From contig NZ_MRCI01000001.1 in NCBI RefSeq assembly GCF_001922575.1, forward strand, positions 682,001 to 746,000: a stretch of DNA of 64,000 nt, given 5' to 3'. The notes below the pieces were generated by a model that was given only the letters and a program-made list of their open reading frames with translations, was not told where the DNA came from and did not search any database. Numbering within the stretch: position 1 is the first letter of the stretch; each line of letters begins with the position of its first letter. A program made the translations under genes and the position numbers. Shown piece after piece: positions 27,876 through 37,602 of this stretch. This stretch comes from Neptunomonas phycophila. Lineage in GTDB: Bacteria; Pseudomonadota; Gammaproteobacteria; Pseudomonadales; Balneatricaceae.

Positions 27876-27896
27876 AAAAGCCAATAGGCTTTTTTT
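27876..27896 (+). terminator. Rho-independent terminator after pdhR
   Basis: AAAAGCC, an AATA loop and GGCTTTT followed by more T. It separates pdhR from aceE, so aceE needs its own promoter within 27897-28147. Confidence 0.8.
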
Positions 27897-27996
27897 GACT
27901 AACACATCAAAAAATTATGTATAAAAACTACAATATGTACATAAAGCAACGTAAATCCAGCAAAATGCTGCGATTATCTAGACCAAAATTATAAAC

Positions 27997-28017
27997 TTTT
28001 GTAGTATTACTACAAAA
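27997..28017. promoter_or_regulatory. Perfect palindrome in the aceE leader, probable operator
   Basis: TTTTGTAGT and ACTACAAAA flank ATT, giving 9-bp arms. It differs from the PdhR consensus, so another regulator may act here. No PdhR palindrome was seen between pdhR and aceE; only a TTGACT at 27895 followed by AT-rich DNA hints at a promoter. Confidence 0.6.
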
Positions 28018-28147
28018 TGAATAGAAGGAATATCCGAGAGCTGCGTCAAGCAGCCAAAAACGGTGAAAATTCCTCGTAAGACCAAAAGTCAGGGTATAAA
28101 AATCTAACCTAGGGATGATGCTTACAAGGCATTAGTGGAGAGGCAAC

Positions 28148-30808
28148 GTGCAAGATCATATTATTGATGATATCGACCCAGTAGAAACGCAAGAGTGGAT
28201 CGACGCACTCGAATCTGTCGCCAAAAATGAAGGCAACGATCGAGCTAAGTTTTTATTACAACAATTAGGTCGCAAAGCATCCGACATCGGTATGGGTAAT
28301 ACGGGTTCGATAACCACACCATACCGCAACACCATTGCACCTAAAGACGAAGCGCGCATGCCGGGCGATCTATTTGTAGAGCGCCGTATCCGTTCGTTTA
28401 TTCGCTGGAACGCGATGGCAATGGTTATGCGTGCTAACGATAACAAAGAAGGCTTAGGCGGCCACATCGCCAGCTTCTCGTCGTCAGCGACGTTATATGA
28501 TATTGGTTTTAACCACTTCTTCCGTGGTAACGAAGGTGACCAAGATGCCGACATGGTATTTTTCCAAGGTCACATCTCACCAGGTATTTATGCACGTGCC
28601 TATTTAGAAGGCCGTTTAACAGAAGATCAGCTCGATAACTTCCGCCGTGAAGTTGACGGCAAAGGCCTATCTTCTTATCCACACCCATGGTTAATGCCAG
28701 ACTTCTGGCAGTTCCCAACGGTATCTATGGGCTTAGGTCCAATCCAAGCGATCTACCAAGCACACGTAATGCGCTACTTATCAGCGCGTGACCTAATCAA
28801 CCGTGGCGACCGTAAAGTATGGGCGTTCTTGGGTGATGGTGAGTGTGATGAGCCAGAATCACTGGGCGCTATCGCATTAGCAGGTCGCGAGCAGTTAGAA
28901 AACCTCGTATTTGTTATCAACTGTAACCTACAACGACTAGACGGCCCTGTACGTGGTAACGGCAAGATCGTTCAGGAACTCGAAGGCGTGTTCCGTGGTG
29001 CGGGTTGGAACGTTATTAAATGCTTGTGGGGTCGCCACTGGGATCCATTGTTCGAAAAAGACGACAAAGGTCTGCTGCAAAAGCGCATGGACGAAGTCTG
29101 TGACGGCGAACTGCAAAACTACAAAGCTAACGGCGGCGCTTACACGCGTGAGCACTTCTTTGGTAAATACCCAGAATTGCTCGAAATGGTTAAGGATATG
29201 TCAGACGATGACATCATGAACCTCAACCGTGGTGGCCATGACCCATACAAGGTATACGCGGCGTACGAGTCGGCAATGAACCACAAAGGTCAGCCGACAG
29301 TAATCCTAGCGCAAACCGTTAAAGGTTACGGCACAGGTGCATCAGGCCAGGCGAAAAACGATACGCACTCCATGAAGAAGGTTGCCATTGATGACCTTAA
29401 AGACTTCCGCGATCGTTTTAACATCCCACTGGATGACGAGCAGCTAAAAGAAGTACCTTACTACCGTCCATCTCCAGATTCACCAGAGATGAAGTACATG
29501 TTCGAGCGTCGTAAAAAGCTAGGTGGCTTCTACCCAACGCGTCGTACAGAGTTCGAAAAACTCGAAATTCCAACACTGGATACTTTTGCTAACAACCTAA
29601 AAGGCAGTGGCGAGCGTGAGCTATCAACGCAAATGTCGCTTAACCGCTTCCTTAGCACCTTGGTTAAAGACAAAAACATGGGCAACCGTGTTGTACCTAT
29701 CGTGCCTGACGAAGCTCGTACCTTTGGTATGGAAGGTATGTTCCGTCAGTTGGGTATCTACTCATCGGTTGGTCAGCGTTACACGCCACATGACCGCGAT
29801 CAGATCATGTTCTACAAAGAGTCTAAAACAGGCCAGATCCTAGAAGAAGGGATCAACGAAGCCGGCTCTATGTCTGCATGGATTGCTTGTGCAACGTCGT
29901 ACACCAACAACAACTGCACTATGGTGCCGTTCTACATCTTCTACTCCATGTTTGGTTTCCAACGTGTAATGGACTTGATCTGGGCTGCGGGCGATATGCA
30001 AGCACGTGGCTTCTTGATTGGTGCAACGTCTGGACGTACCACGTTGAACGGTGAAGGTTTGCAGCACCAAGATGGCCACAGCCACTTAATGGCGCAAATG
30101 ATCCCTAACTGCGTATCGTACGATCCAACATACGGATTCGAGCTAAGCGTTATTGTTCAAGATGGCCTGCGTCGCATGTACCAAGAAGGTGAAAACCGCT
30201 TCTACTACATCACCACCATGAACGAAAACTACCAGCACCCAGATATGCCAGCCGGTTCTGAAGAAGGCATCATCAAAGGTATGTACTTACTAGAAGAAGG
30301 CAAAGATGCCGATCTTAAAGTACAGCTGATGGGCTGCGGTACTATCTTACGCGAAGTGCGTGAAGCGGCAGTTATCCTGCGCGAAGAGTTTGGTGTTGAA
30401 TCCGACGTATGGAGCACAACATCACTTAACGAACTGCGTCGTGATGCCATGGCAGTTGAGCGTAATAACATGCTCAACCCAGAAGCCGAGCCACAAGTGG
30501 CGTATGTAACTGAGTGCTTAAAAGACCGTGCCGGTCCTGTGATCGCCTCAACTGATTACATGCGTATCTTTGCAGACCAGCTACGTGCTTACATTCCTAA
30601 AACGTACAAAGTATTGGGTACAGATGGCTTCGGTCGTTCTGATACACGTACTAAGTTGCGTTCATTCTTCGAAGTAGATCGTTACTACGTAACGGTAGCC
30701 GCGCTTAAAGCACTACAAGAAGAAGGTAAGATCGAAGGATCAGTCGTCGCTAAAGCTATGAAGAAGTTCAACATCAACCCGGAAAAACCGGCGCCTTGGA
30801 CGGTGTAA
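28148..30808 (+). CDS. aceE: Pyruvate dehydrogenase E1 component, homodimeric type
   Basis: An 886-residue thiamine-diphosphate enzyme (E. coli AceE is 887) that decarboxylates pyruvate and reductively acetylates the lipoyl groups of E2. The ThDP motif starts at WAFLGDGECDEPES near residue 225 and closes at VFVINCNLQ. PHPWLMPDFWQFPTVSMGLGP is in two conserved parts before it. The N-terminus (DIDPVETQEWIDALESV) is the E2-binding segment. GTG start with GGAGAGG upstream. aceF follows by 53 bases. Confidence 0.97.
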   Translation: MQDHIIDDIDPVETQEWIDALESVAKNEGNDRAKFLLQQLGRKASDIGMGNTGSITTPYRNTIAPKDEARMPGDLFVERRIRSFIRWNAMAMVMRANDNKEGLGGHIASFSSSATLYDIGFNHFFRGNEGDQDADMVFFQGHISPGIYARAYLEGRLTEDQLDNFRREVDGKGLSSYPHPWLMPDFWQFPTVSMGLGPIQAIYQAHVMRYLSARDLINRGDRKVWAFLGDGECDEPESLGAIALAGREQLENLVFVINCNLQRLDGPVRGNGKIVQELEGVFRGAGWNVIKCLWGRHWDPLFEKDDKGLLQKRMDEVCDGELQNYKANGGAYTREHFFGKYPELLEMVKDMSDDDIMNLNRGGHDPYKVYAAYESAMNHKGQPTVILAQTVKGYGTGASGQAKNDTHSMKKVAIDDLKDFRDRFNIPLDDEQLKEVPYYRPSPDSPEMKYMFERRKKLGGFYPTRRTEFEKLEIPTLDTFANNLKGSGERELSTQMSLNRFLSTLVKDKNMGNRVVPIVPDEARTFGMEGMFRQLGIYSSVGQRYTPHDRDQIMFYKESKTGQILEEGINEAGSMSAWIACATSYTNNNCTMVPFYIFYSMFGFQRVMDLIWAAGDMQARGFLIGATSGRTTLNGEGLQHQDGHSHLMAQMIPNCVSYDPTYGFELSVIVQDGLRRMYQEGENRFYYITTMNENYQHPDMPAGSEEGIIKGMYLLEEGKDADLKVQLMGCGTILREVREAAVILREEFGVESDVWSTTSLNELRRDAMAVERNNMLNPEAEPQVAYVTECLKDRAGPVIASTDYMRIFADQLRAYIPKTYKVLGTDGFGRSDTRTKLRSFFEVDRYYVTVAALKALQEEGKIEGSVVAKAMKKFNINPEKPAPWTV

Positions 30809-30861
30809 ACCGTCCCTTGGATGAACTGACTTTTTAGTATTAACGAATAGAGGACAACAAC

Positions 30862-32847
30862 GTGAGCACAATCACAATTACAGTTCCGGATCTAAGCGGC
30901 GCAGAAGATGTTGATGTTATTGAAGTGCTAGTCAAAGCTGGCGATACAGTAGCAGAAGGCGACAGCCTAATGGCGCTAGAAACCGACAAAGCATCGATGG
31001 AAGTACCTGCTGAACAAGCCGGTACCGTCGTCGAAGTGATGATTAAAGAAGGCGATACCTGTAACGAAGGCGACGTTATCTTAACGCTGGAAACAGGCGC
31101 TAGCGAAGCCGCAGAGCCAGCGCAAGAAGCGCCAGCAGAAGCGGCACCTGCTCCGGCTGCCGCACCGGCACCACAAGCGGCTGCACCTGCCGCTGCAACG
31201 GCCACAACTCAAGAAAACGTACTCGTACCTGATCTGAGTGGCGCTACCGATGTAGACGTTATCGAAGTCATGGTTAAAGCGGGTGATGTGATCGAAGAAG
31301 GCGACAGCCTTATCGCACTTGAAACCGACAAAGCGTCGATGGAAGTACCAGCGCCTAAAGGCGGTAAAGTGCTTGAAGTTAAGATCGCCGAAGGTAGCAC
31401 CTGCAATGAAGGTGACCTACTTATCGTATTGGAAGTAGGCGGTTCGGCTGCTGAAAGCGCCGCTCCTGCGCAAGCAGCGGCCCCAGCACAAGAAGCGGCG
31501 GCTCCTGCGGCTGCACCAGCACCGGCACCGGCTCAAGCAGGCGGTAAAGAAGACGTACTAGTTCCAGACTTAAGTGGCGCTACTGATGTAGACGTTATCG
31601 AAGTGATGGTAAAAGTAGGCGACGTGATCGAAGAAGGCGATAGCCTTATCGCACTCGAAACCGACAAAGCATCCATGGAAGTACCTGCCCCTAAAGGCGG
31701 TAAAGTCATCGATGTTAAGATCAGTGAAGGCGCAACGGTCAACGAAGGCGATTTAATCGTCGTCTTGGAAGTGGCCGGTGCTGCTCCTGCTCCAACGGCA
31801 GCACCTTCTGCCGCACCGAGTGCTCCAGCGGCTAGTGCACCTGCACCTAAGCCAGAGCCAGCTAAAGCGGCGGCTCCGTCAGCGCCAGCGGCAGCGAGCA
31901 ACTTATCAGGCGTAGAGCTAGAGAAGAAAAACCGTGCCGCTCATGCAGGCCCAGCAGTACGTGCTCTAGCGCGTGAATTTGGTGTAGATCTGTCCTCAGT
32001 AACCGGTACAGGCCGTAAAGGGCGTATCGTTAAAGAAGACGTACAAGCCTACGTTAAATCGGCCCTACAGCAGCTTAAAAACAAGCCAGCATCGGCCGTA
32101 ACGGCAGGCTCAGGTATCCCAGCTATTCCAGCCGTCGACTTCAGCAAGTTTGGTGAAGTTGAAATGGAAAAAATGAGCAAAATCGCGAAAGTAACCCGCG
32201 ATAACATGGCTCGTTGCTGGTTGAATATTCCGCACGTAACTCAGTTTGACGAAGCCGACATCACTGAGCTGGAAATCTTCCGTAAGCAAATGAAAGAGGA
32301 AGCGCTCAAATCTGGCGTTAAGCTCACACCATTACCGTTTATGATTAAAGCCGTTGCTAAAGCGCTGGCAGCTAATCCTAAATTTAATGCTTCGCTGCAT
32401 GCCGATGGTGAACACATCGTTTACAAGAAGTACATCAACATCGGTTTGGCGGTTGATACACCAAACGGATTGATGGTTCCTGTCATCAAAGATGCGGATA
32501 AAAAATCAATCTACGAGCTATCACTCGAAGCGGTAGAGCTGGCAGGTAAAGCGAAAGACCGCAAGCTCAAGCCAAACGAGATGCAAGGCGCCTGCTTCAC
32601 CATCTCTAGCTTAGGCGGCATTGGCGGCACAGGCTTTACGCCAATCGTAAACGCGCCAGAAGTGGGTATTTTGGGTATCTCCAAAGCCGACATCAAGCCG
32701 CGTTGGAATGGTAAAGAGTTTGAGCCACGCACTATGCTGCCATTGTGCTTATCGTACGACCACCGTGCCATTAACGGTGGTGATGCAGGTCGCTTCTTAA
32801 CCTACATCAACAGCCTGTTAAGTGATATCCGTCGCTTAACACTGTAA
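30862..32847 (+). CDS. aceF: Dihydrolipoamide acetyltransferase (E2 of pyruvate dehydrogenase)
   Basis: A 661-residue E2 with three N-terminal lipoyl domains, each with the lipoylated Lys in ETDKASMEVP (first at K43). They are joined by Ala/Pro-rich mobile linkers. A peripheral E1/E3-binding domain (AGPAVRALAREFGVDLS...GRKGRI) follows, then the catalytic acyltransferase core ending with DHRAINGGDAGRF. Lipoyl domains 2 and 3 are nearly the same sequence. GTG start. The E3 gene lpd does not follow here; a terminator does. Confidence 0.96.
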   Translation: MSTITITVPDLSGAEDVDVIEVLVKAGDTVAEGDSLMALETDKASMEVPAEQAGTVVEVMIKEGDTCNEGDVILTLETGASEAAEPAQEAPAEAAPAPAAAPAPQAAAPAAATATTQENVLVPDLSGATDVDVIEVMVKAGDVIEEGDSLIALETDKASMEVPAPKGGKVLEVKIAEGSTCNEGDLLIVLEVGGSAAESAAPAQAAAPAQEAAAPAAAPAPAPAQAGGKEDVLVPDLSGATDVDVIEVMVKVGDVIEEGDSLIALETDKASMEVPAPKGGKVIDVKISEGATVNEGDLIVVLEVAGAAPAPTAAPSAAPSAPAASAPAPKPEPAKAAAPSAPAAASNLSGVELEKKNRAAHAGPAVRALAREFGVDLSSVTGTGRKGRIVKEDVQAYVKSALQQLKNKPASAVTAGSGIPAIPAVDFSKFGEVEMEKMSKIAKVTRDNMARCWLNIPHVTQFDEADITELEIFRKQMKEEALKSGVKLTPLPFMIKAVAKALAANPKFNASLHADGEHIVYKKYINIGLAVDTPNGLMVPVIKDADKKSIYELSLEAVELAGKAKDRKLKPNEMQGACFTISSLGGIGGTGFTPIVNAPEVGILGISKADIKPRWNGKEFEPRTMLPLCLSYDHRAINGGDAGRFLTYINSLLSDIRRLTL

Positions 32848-32880
32848 TAATCCCTCGGGATTAGAAGGCTATACCCAATT

Positions 32881-32905
32881 GGGCCTCTTTATGAGGCCCT
32901 TTTTT
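32881..32905 (+). terminator. Rho-independent terminator after aceF
   Basis: GGGCCTC, a TTTAT loop and GAGGCCC followed by six T, 33 bases after the stop. Confidence 0.92.
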
Positions 32906-33046
32906 GTGGGTGCGGCATGGTGCTACGTGGTACTAGGTGTAGCTAAGTGATGGGTTAATGGTTGTTTATCGTATAAAGGGAAGATTTAGCCTGTAAAAAA
33001 AACTAGAATGTGAGCCAACATACAGATCTATTAGGAAGCGTCACGC

Positions 33047-34051
33047 ATGAAAGTTTTAGTAACGGGATCAGCAGGGTTTATTGGGTTTCACGTTGCTAAA
33101 AGGTTGCTAGAAGATGGCGTAAATGTTGTGAGTATCGACAACATAAACGATTATTACGACGTTAACCTCAAACACGAAAGGCTAAAACAGCTTGAGCCTT
33201 TTGCGTCTCATCAATTTATCCAGCTGGATGTGTCCGACAGGGAAGGAGTAGCCGCGTTATTTGAGCGAGAGCAATTTACCCATGTGGTCCATTTAGCGGC
33301 ACAAGCGGGCGTGCGTTACTCCATCGAAAACCCGCATGCCTATGTAGATTCAAATTTGATTGGGCATGTAAACATCTTAGAAGGTTGCCGTCATAACGAG
33401 GTAGAGCACCTAATCTATGCCTCATCAAGCTCCGTATATGGCCTAAATAAACAGATGCCGTTTAACGAAGCCGACTCAGTTGATCACCCTGTTTCATTGT
33501 ATGCAGCCACCAAAAAAGCCAACGAGCTGCTCTCTCATACCTATTCCCATTTATACGGTTTGCCCACAACCGGCCTTAGGTTTTTCACCGTTTATGGCCC
33601 GTGGGGGCGTCCTGATATGTCACCAATTCTATTCGCCACCGCCATTAAAAATCAGCAACCGCTCAAAGTGTTCAACCACGGAGACATGAGCCGCGATTTC
33701 ACCTACATAGACGACATCGTAGAGGGCGTGGTTAGGCTTATTCCCAAGCGACCAGCGCCAGTAGAAGGCTGGAGTGTCGAAGCCGGTAAAAGCAACGAAA
33801 GCTCAGCACCTTATCGTGTGTACAATATTGGTTGCGGTAAGCCTGTTAACCTACTGGCCTTTATAGAATGCATCGAAAAATCCATGGGTGGCACCACAGA
33901 AAAAATCTACATGGATATGCAACCCGGTGATGTCCAAGCAACCTGGGCTAATACCAATAACCTGTTTGATGTGATTGGCTACGCCCCACAAGTAGACGTT
34001 GCTACGGGGGTAGAGCGGTTTGCCGCATGGTTTAAACGTTATTACCGTTAG
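33047..34051 (+). CDS. UDP-glucuronate 4-epimerase-like NAD-dependent epimerase
   Basis: A 334-residue extended SDR. The NAD motif is VTGSAGFIGFHVAKRLL at residues 4-20, the catalytic Tyr/Lys are in SLYAATKKANELL, and the substrate part reads RFFTVYGPWGRPDMSPILF. NINDYYDVNLKHERL near residue 35 is characteristic of UDP-glucuronate 4-epimerases, which make UDP-galacturonate. It would use UDP-glucuronate from the ugd product at 51 kb. TAGGAAG precedes the ATG. It stands 119 bases before the DUF1800 gene. Confidence 0.87.
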   Translation: MKVLVTGSAGFIGFHVAKRLLEDGVNVVSIDNINDYYDVNLKHERLKQLEPFASHQFIQLDVSDREGVAALFEREQFTHVVHLAAQAGVRYSIENPHAYVDSNLIGHVNILEGCRHNEVEHLIYASSSSVYGLNKQMPFNEADSVDHPVSLYAATKKANELLSHTYSHLYGLPTTGLRFFTVYGPWGRPDMSPILFATAIKNQQPLKVFNHGDMSRDFTYIDDIVEGVVRLIPKRPAPVEGWSVEAGKSNESSAPYRVYNIGCGKPVNLLAFIECIEKSMGGTTEKIYMDMQPGDVQATWANTNNLFDVIGYAPQVDVATGVERFAAWFKRYYR

Positions 34052-34170
34052 GTTTTGGGCTTGAGTAAACCCGCCTGCGCCAATGTATAAAATTTCGGAA
34101 CTATCTTGTTTTCCTGTCCCCTAAGTTAGCAGTTGTTTGTATAAATAATGTTCAGGGATTAGATACCGTT

Positions 34171-35574
34171 ATGCTCGCTTTAAAGCAAAATCAATCAGTT
34201 AGCCGGTTATTGTCAGCACTGGTGCTGAGTGTTTGTACTTTTTTTACACCAGTAGGCTGGGCTTTATCCGTTGATGATGCCAAGCACCTAGCTCTACGCA
34301 CCAGTTTTGCTGCCTCCCCCGATTTAATGAATGCACTGCTGCCGCTATCACGAGAAGAAGCCGTCGATTACGTGATGACGCGGGTTGAACCAAACCCCGT
34401 CGACCCACCAGAGTTTGTTGTTAATCCTGAGCCAGTGCCTAAATACAAAGACATGACGGTAGATGATCGCCGTGCATTACAAAAGCAAAGAAGGTTGCAG
34501 CGCCAAGCATTAAAAGAGTGGTGGATGGAGCGCATGGTTACCACGCAAGCCCCGTTGCAAGAACAAATGCTGTTGTTTTGGCATAATCATTTCACAACAT
34601 CCGGCCAGAAAGTAGCTGATCCCATTTTATTGCACGGCCAGCATGAGCTATTGCGTAATCAATCATTAGGTCGTTTTGATTTAATGTTGCGGTTGGTCAT
34701 GCAAGACCCGGCCATGCTGAATTACCTAGATAACAGCCAAAATAAAAAAGGCAAACCCAACGAGAATTTAGCAAGGGAGTTATTGGAGCTATACACGCTG
34801 GGAGAAGGGAATTATACCGAAAAAGACATTAAAGAAACGGCGCGCGCATTAACGGGCTGGAGCACTGACAATCCAAGTCGATCTTTTCGTCTTAAGGCAA
34901 AACAGCATGATAATGGTCGTAAAACTATTTTAGGGGAGAGTGGCGGTTTTACTATGCCGCAAGTACTCGATTTGCTATTACAGCGCCCAGAAACGGCTCA
35001 GCTCATCACCACCAAACTGTGGCAGCAGTTTATCTCGCCAACGCCAAATCAAGATCGCGTAGCCGAGCTGGCAACAGCGTTTAAAAACCACCAGTATGAT
35101 ATTCGCAGGCTCCTGAAGCAGCTACTAATGGAAGATGCGTTTTGGGCTAAAGAAAACCGAGCTGTGCTGGTTAAATCCCCCGTTGAGATGGTGGTGGGCT
35201 TGTATCGCCAGGTGGGTACTGACACTGCCCCGTACAAGATTATGGTGAATCAGGCTAGGCAGTTAGGCCAAGATTTGTTGACACCGCCTAACGTTAAAGG
35301 CTGGCCAATCGCCTCTACCGAATGGATTAACACCGCCAGTTTACTAAAGCGACAAAACGCAATTAACCGGTTTATGCGCGCAAAAGAAATGAACAACAAG
35401 CAACAAGACGAGGGAATGTTATACGAGGCGGCTAACACGTGGGCGCAAAGTGAGCAGTTTAACTATCAAAAAGACTGGCTGCTCGCTATGGAACCCGTCA
35501 CCGATATTGAGGGAAACCGGCCGATACGTACGTTACGTAACTTACTAAACGACCCCGTTTATCAACTTAAATAA
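34171..35574 (+). CDS. DUF1800 family exported protein
   Basis: A 467-residue protein with an N-terminal hydrophobic signal segment (about residues 12-32, ending GWA). The body is of the DUF1800 family: LLFWHNHFTTSGQKV, NENLARELLELYTLG, ARALTGW, and TPPNVKGWP with a Trp/Asn-rich end. The molecular function is unknown. DUF1800 genes are regularly followed by DUF1501 genes, as here 15 bases downstream, so the two products probably act together outside the cytoplasm. Confidence 0.85.
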   Translation: MLALKQNQSVSRLLSALVLSVCTFFTPVGWALSVDDAKHLALRTSFAASPDLMNALLPLSREEAVDYVMTRVEPNPVDPPEFVVNPEPVPKYKDMTVDDRRALQKQRRLQRQALKEWWMERMVTTQAPLQEQMLLFWHNHFTTSGQKVADPILLHGQHELLRNQSLGRFDLMLRLVMQDPAMLNYLDNSQNKKGKPNENLARELLELYTLGEGNYTEKDIKETARALTGWSTDNPSRSFRLKAKQHDNGRKTILGESGGFTMPQVLDLLLQRPETAQLITTKLWQQFISPTPNQDRVAELATAFKNHQYDIRRLLKQLLMEDAFWAKENRAVLVKSPVEMVVGLYRQVGTDTAPYKIMVNQARQLGQDLLTPPNVKGWPIASTEWINTASLLKRQNAINRFMRAKEMNNKQQDEGMLYEAANTWAQSEQFNYQKDWLLAMEPVTDIEGNRPIRTLRNLLNDPVYQLK

Positions 35575-35589
35575 TGCAGGGAGCACCTC

Positions 35590-36774
35590 ATGATTACACG
35601 CCGACAAATGCTAAAACTATCAGCGGGTTTATCGGTGGCTGGCTTGTCGATGCCATTGGCTGTGCCCGCATGGGCCACTAATCCGGAGAAACCGCGGTAT
35701 CTTATTTTAATCGAGTTACACGGCGGTAATGATAGCCTGAACATGTGTATTCCGCATAATCAAGAAGGTTATTATGCAGCCAGGCCAAGCTTAGCGATAC
35801 CAAAAGATCAGCACATTATTTTATCACCAGAACTCGCGTTAAATGGGGTAATGTCCCCGCTGGAAAGCTTATGGGCAGCTGGCGAGCTGGCGATTATTCC
35901 GGGGGTTGGCTACCCAGAGCCTAACCGTTCGCATTTTCGTTCTATCGAGATATGGGATACGGCCTCTAACAGTGATGAATACCTGAGTGATGGCTGGCTG
36001 TCAGAATCGCTTAAACAAGTAACCTTAGACGAGCACCTAGCCGCACATGGGATTGTGATTGGTCGTAACCCAGCACCGCTGATGGGGGAAGGGCTTAAAA
36101 CCTTGGTCATGCGTAATCAAGCCAGTTTTATACGAGAGTCTAAACAGCTAGATAAAATACTAGCCAGTACCGAAAACCCTACTTTGCGGCATTTACTGAA
36201 TGTGCATAAAGATGCCCGCCGGGGTGGCGAAGTGTTGCGTATGGGGTTTGAAAATGCGAAAAAAGAAGCAAACAAAGACAAGGGTAAAAAGTCCAATGCT
36301 GATCGCTTTTTGGTAGATGTGCAAGAGGCCGCCGCTATTATACAAGCCGGTTATGGTGCGCCTGTTATTAAATTAGCCTTAAGCGGTTTTGATACGCATT
36401 TTAATCAAAAAACGCAGCATCAAAAGTTACTAAAATCACTGGCTCAAGGTATAGCGCAATTGCGTGCCTCGTTAACGGAGTCTGGCCATTGGGAGCAAAC
36501 GCTTGTGATGACCTATTCAGAATTTGGCCGCCGTGTGGGCGAAAATGGGAGCCAGGGTACTGATCACGGCACGGCTGCCACGCACTTTATGGTGGGCGGT
36601 AAAGTCGCCGGGGGCATTAAATCGGTAGTGCCTTCAGTGACAGATTTGGTGGATAAAGACTTACAATACCACCAAGATTTTCGTGCCTTGTATGCTTCTG
36701 TTACCGAACAGTGGTTAGGCTTACCCCTAAGTTCACACTATCAACGCTATAAGCAAATACCACTATTAAGTTAA
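35590..36774 (+). CDS. DUF1501 family exported protein
   Basis: A 394-residue protein starting with ITRRQMLKLSAGLSVAGL, a twin-arginine-like signal with a hydrophobic stretch ending AWA. The body shows ELHGGNDSLNMCIPH, VGYPEPNRSHFRS, GFDTHFNQKTQH and SEFGRRVGENGSQGTDHGTA. These give a sulfatase/phosphatase-like (alkaline-phosphatase superfamily) arrangement of His/Asp residues seen in DUF1501. Its role is unknown. It forms an operon with the DUF1800 gene and precedes the PEP-CTERM gene. Confidence 0.85.
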   Translation: MITRRQMLKLSAGLSVAGLSMPLAVPAWATNPEKPRYLILIELHGGNDSLNMCIPHNQEGYYAARPSLAIPKDQHIILSPELALNGVMSPLESLWAAGELAIIPGVGYPEPNRSHFRSIEIWDTASNSDEYLSDGWLSESLKQVTLDEHLAAHGIVIGRNPAPLMGEGLKTLVMRNQASFIRESKQLDKILASTENPTLRHLLNVHKDARRGGEVLRMGFENAKKEANKDKGKKSNADRFLVDVQEAAAIIQAGYGAPVIKLALSGFDTHFNQKTQHQKLLKSLAQGIAQLRASLTESGHWEQTLVMTYSEFGRRVGENGSQGTDHGTAATHFMVGGKVAGGIKSVVPSVTDLVDKDLQYHQDFRALYASVTEQWLGLPLSSHYQRYKQIPLLS

Positions 36775-36943
36775 AAAAATACCGTTATTTCGCTAAATAT
36801 CAGTCAACAAACGAAATAAAAAAACGCTTTACGCTCGAAACTGTCATCAGAAAGCGATATATTCAAGGTGTTTGCCTCAGCGTATCAGATGGAGCAGTAG
36901 GTACGAGTTTTGGCAAACTACACTGACTACATGGAGGTTCTAT

Positions 36944-37534
36944 ATGAATCGCACAGCAACGCGCGCATTGCTATCAACCATGTTGGTAGGTCTGGCAAGC
37001 ACTGCCTCGGCAGACATTATCAACGTGACACAAAACCCCGCGGTAACCACGCCAGTTGTTAGTTATATTGGTGACGCTGACGGGTGGCCAACTCCGTTTC
37101 AAGCTGGCTCGACTGTCTCAGCTCAAACATTATTCAACAGCACAGATGCTATCCGTGTTGCCGAAATGTTTGATCTAACAGCAATCGACTCGGTAGCGGA
37201 CGAAGCTTACGGTTCTACAGATACCTTCTCATGGCATGCCGTTTGGTATGACCCACTAGGAACGATTGTTGACAACAACCTCATCGAGATTGCGTGGACA
37301 GACATTCTTAGTTGGCAAGCAAGTGGCCAAGAAGCGTTTACCGTTTGGACAGATACCTATGTAACTGATACTTACGGCCCGCTCGAAAGTGGTATGTGGA
37401 CGGTAGCAACTTACACAGAAGGTAACTTATCAAATGTAGCTGCATTTGATGTACCAGAGCCTTCTTCTTTGTTGTTAATGTCTTTGGGTTTGTTAGCCGT
37501 GGGAGGCTATCGGGTTAAGCAGCGTAAAGCGTAA
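36944..37534 (+). CDS. PEP-CTERM sorting-domain protein
   Basis: A 196-residue exported protein: signal peptide at residues 1-22 (ending ASA), a Ser/Thr/Asp-rich body with few basic residues, and a C-terminal PEP-CTERM signal. That signal is VPEPSS, then a hydrophobic helix LLLMSLGLLAVGGY, then the basic end RVKQRKA. Exosortase cuts such tails and passes the protein to the surface, usually in bacteria with large exopolysaccharide loci. No exosortase lies in this window. GGAGG precedes the ATG at 36944; a longer open frame from 36872 is not needed. Confidence 0.88.
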   Translation: MNRTATRALLSTMLVGLASTASADIINVTQNPAVTTPVVSYIGDADGWPTPFQAGSTVSAQTLFNSTDAIRVAEMFDLTAIDSVADEAYGSTDTFSWHAVWYDPLGTIVDNNLIEIAWTDILSWQASGQEAFTVWTDTYVTDTYGPLESGMWTVATYTEGNLSNVAAFDVPEPSSLLLMSLGLLAVGGYRVKQRKA

Positions 37535-37555
37535 GCTTTAGGCTTGCCCCAAATA

Positions 37556-37580
37556 AAGTGCCATTTTTGGCACTTTTTTT
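37556..37580. terminator. Terminator between the PEP-CTERM gene and the ligase-like gene
   Basis: AAAGTGCCA and TGGCACTTT pair around TTTT, followed by more T on the plus strand. Confidence 0.85.
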
Positions 37581-37602
37581 TGCTCTTTTTAACCGGATTT
37601 GG

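Noticed and set aside
36785-36819. TTATTTCG/CGAAATAA as a terminator after the DUF1501 gene
   Set aside because: The stem is AT-rich, only 8 bp, with a 19-base loop; too weak to call.
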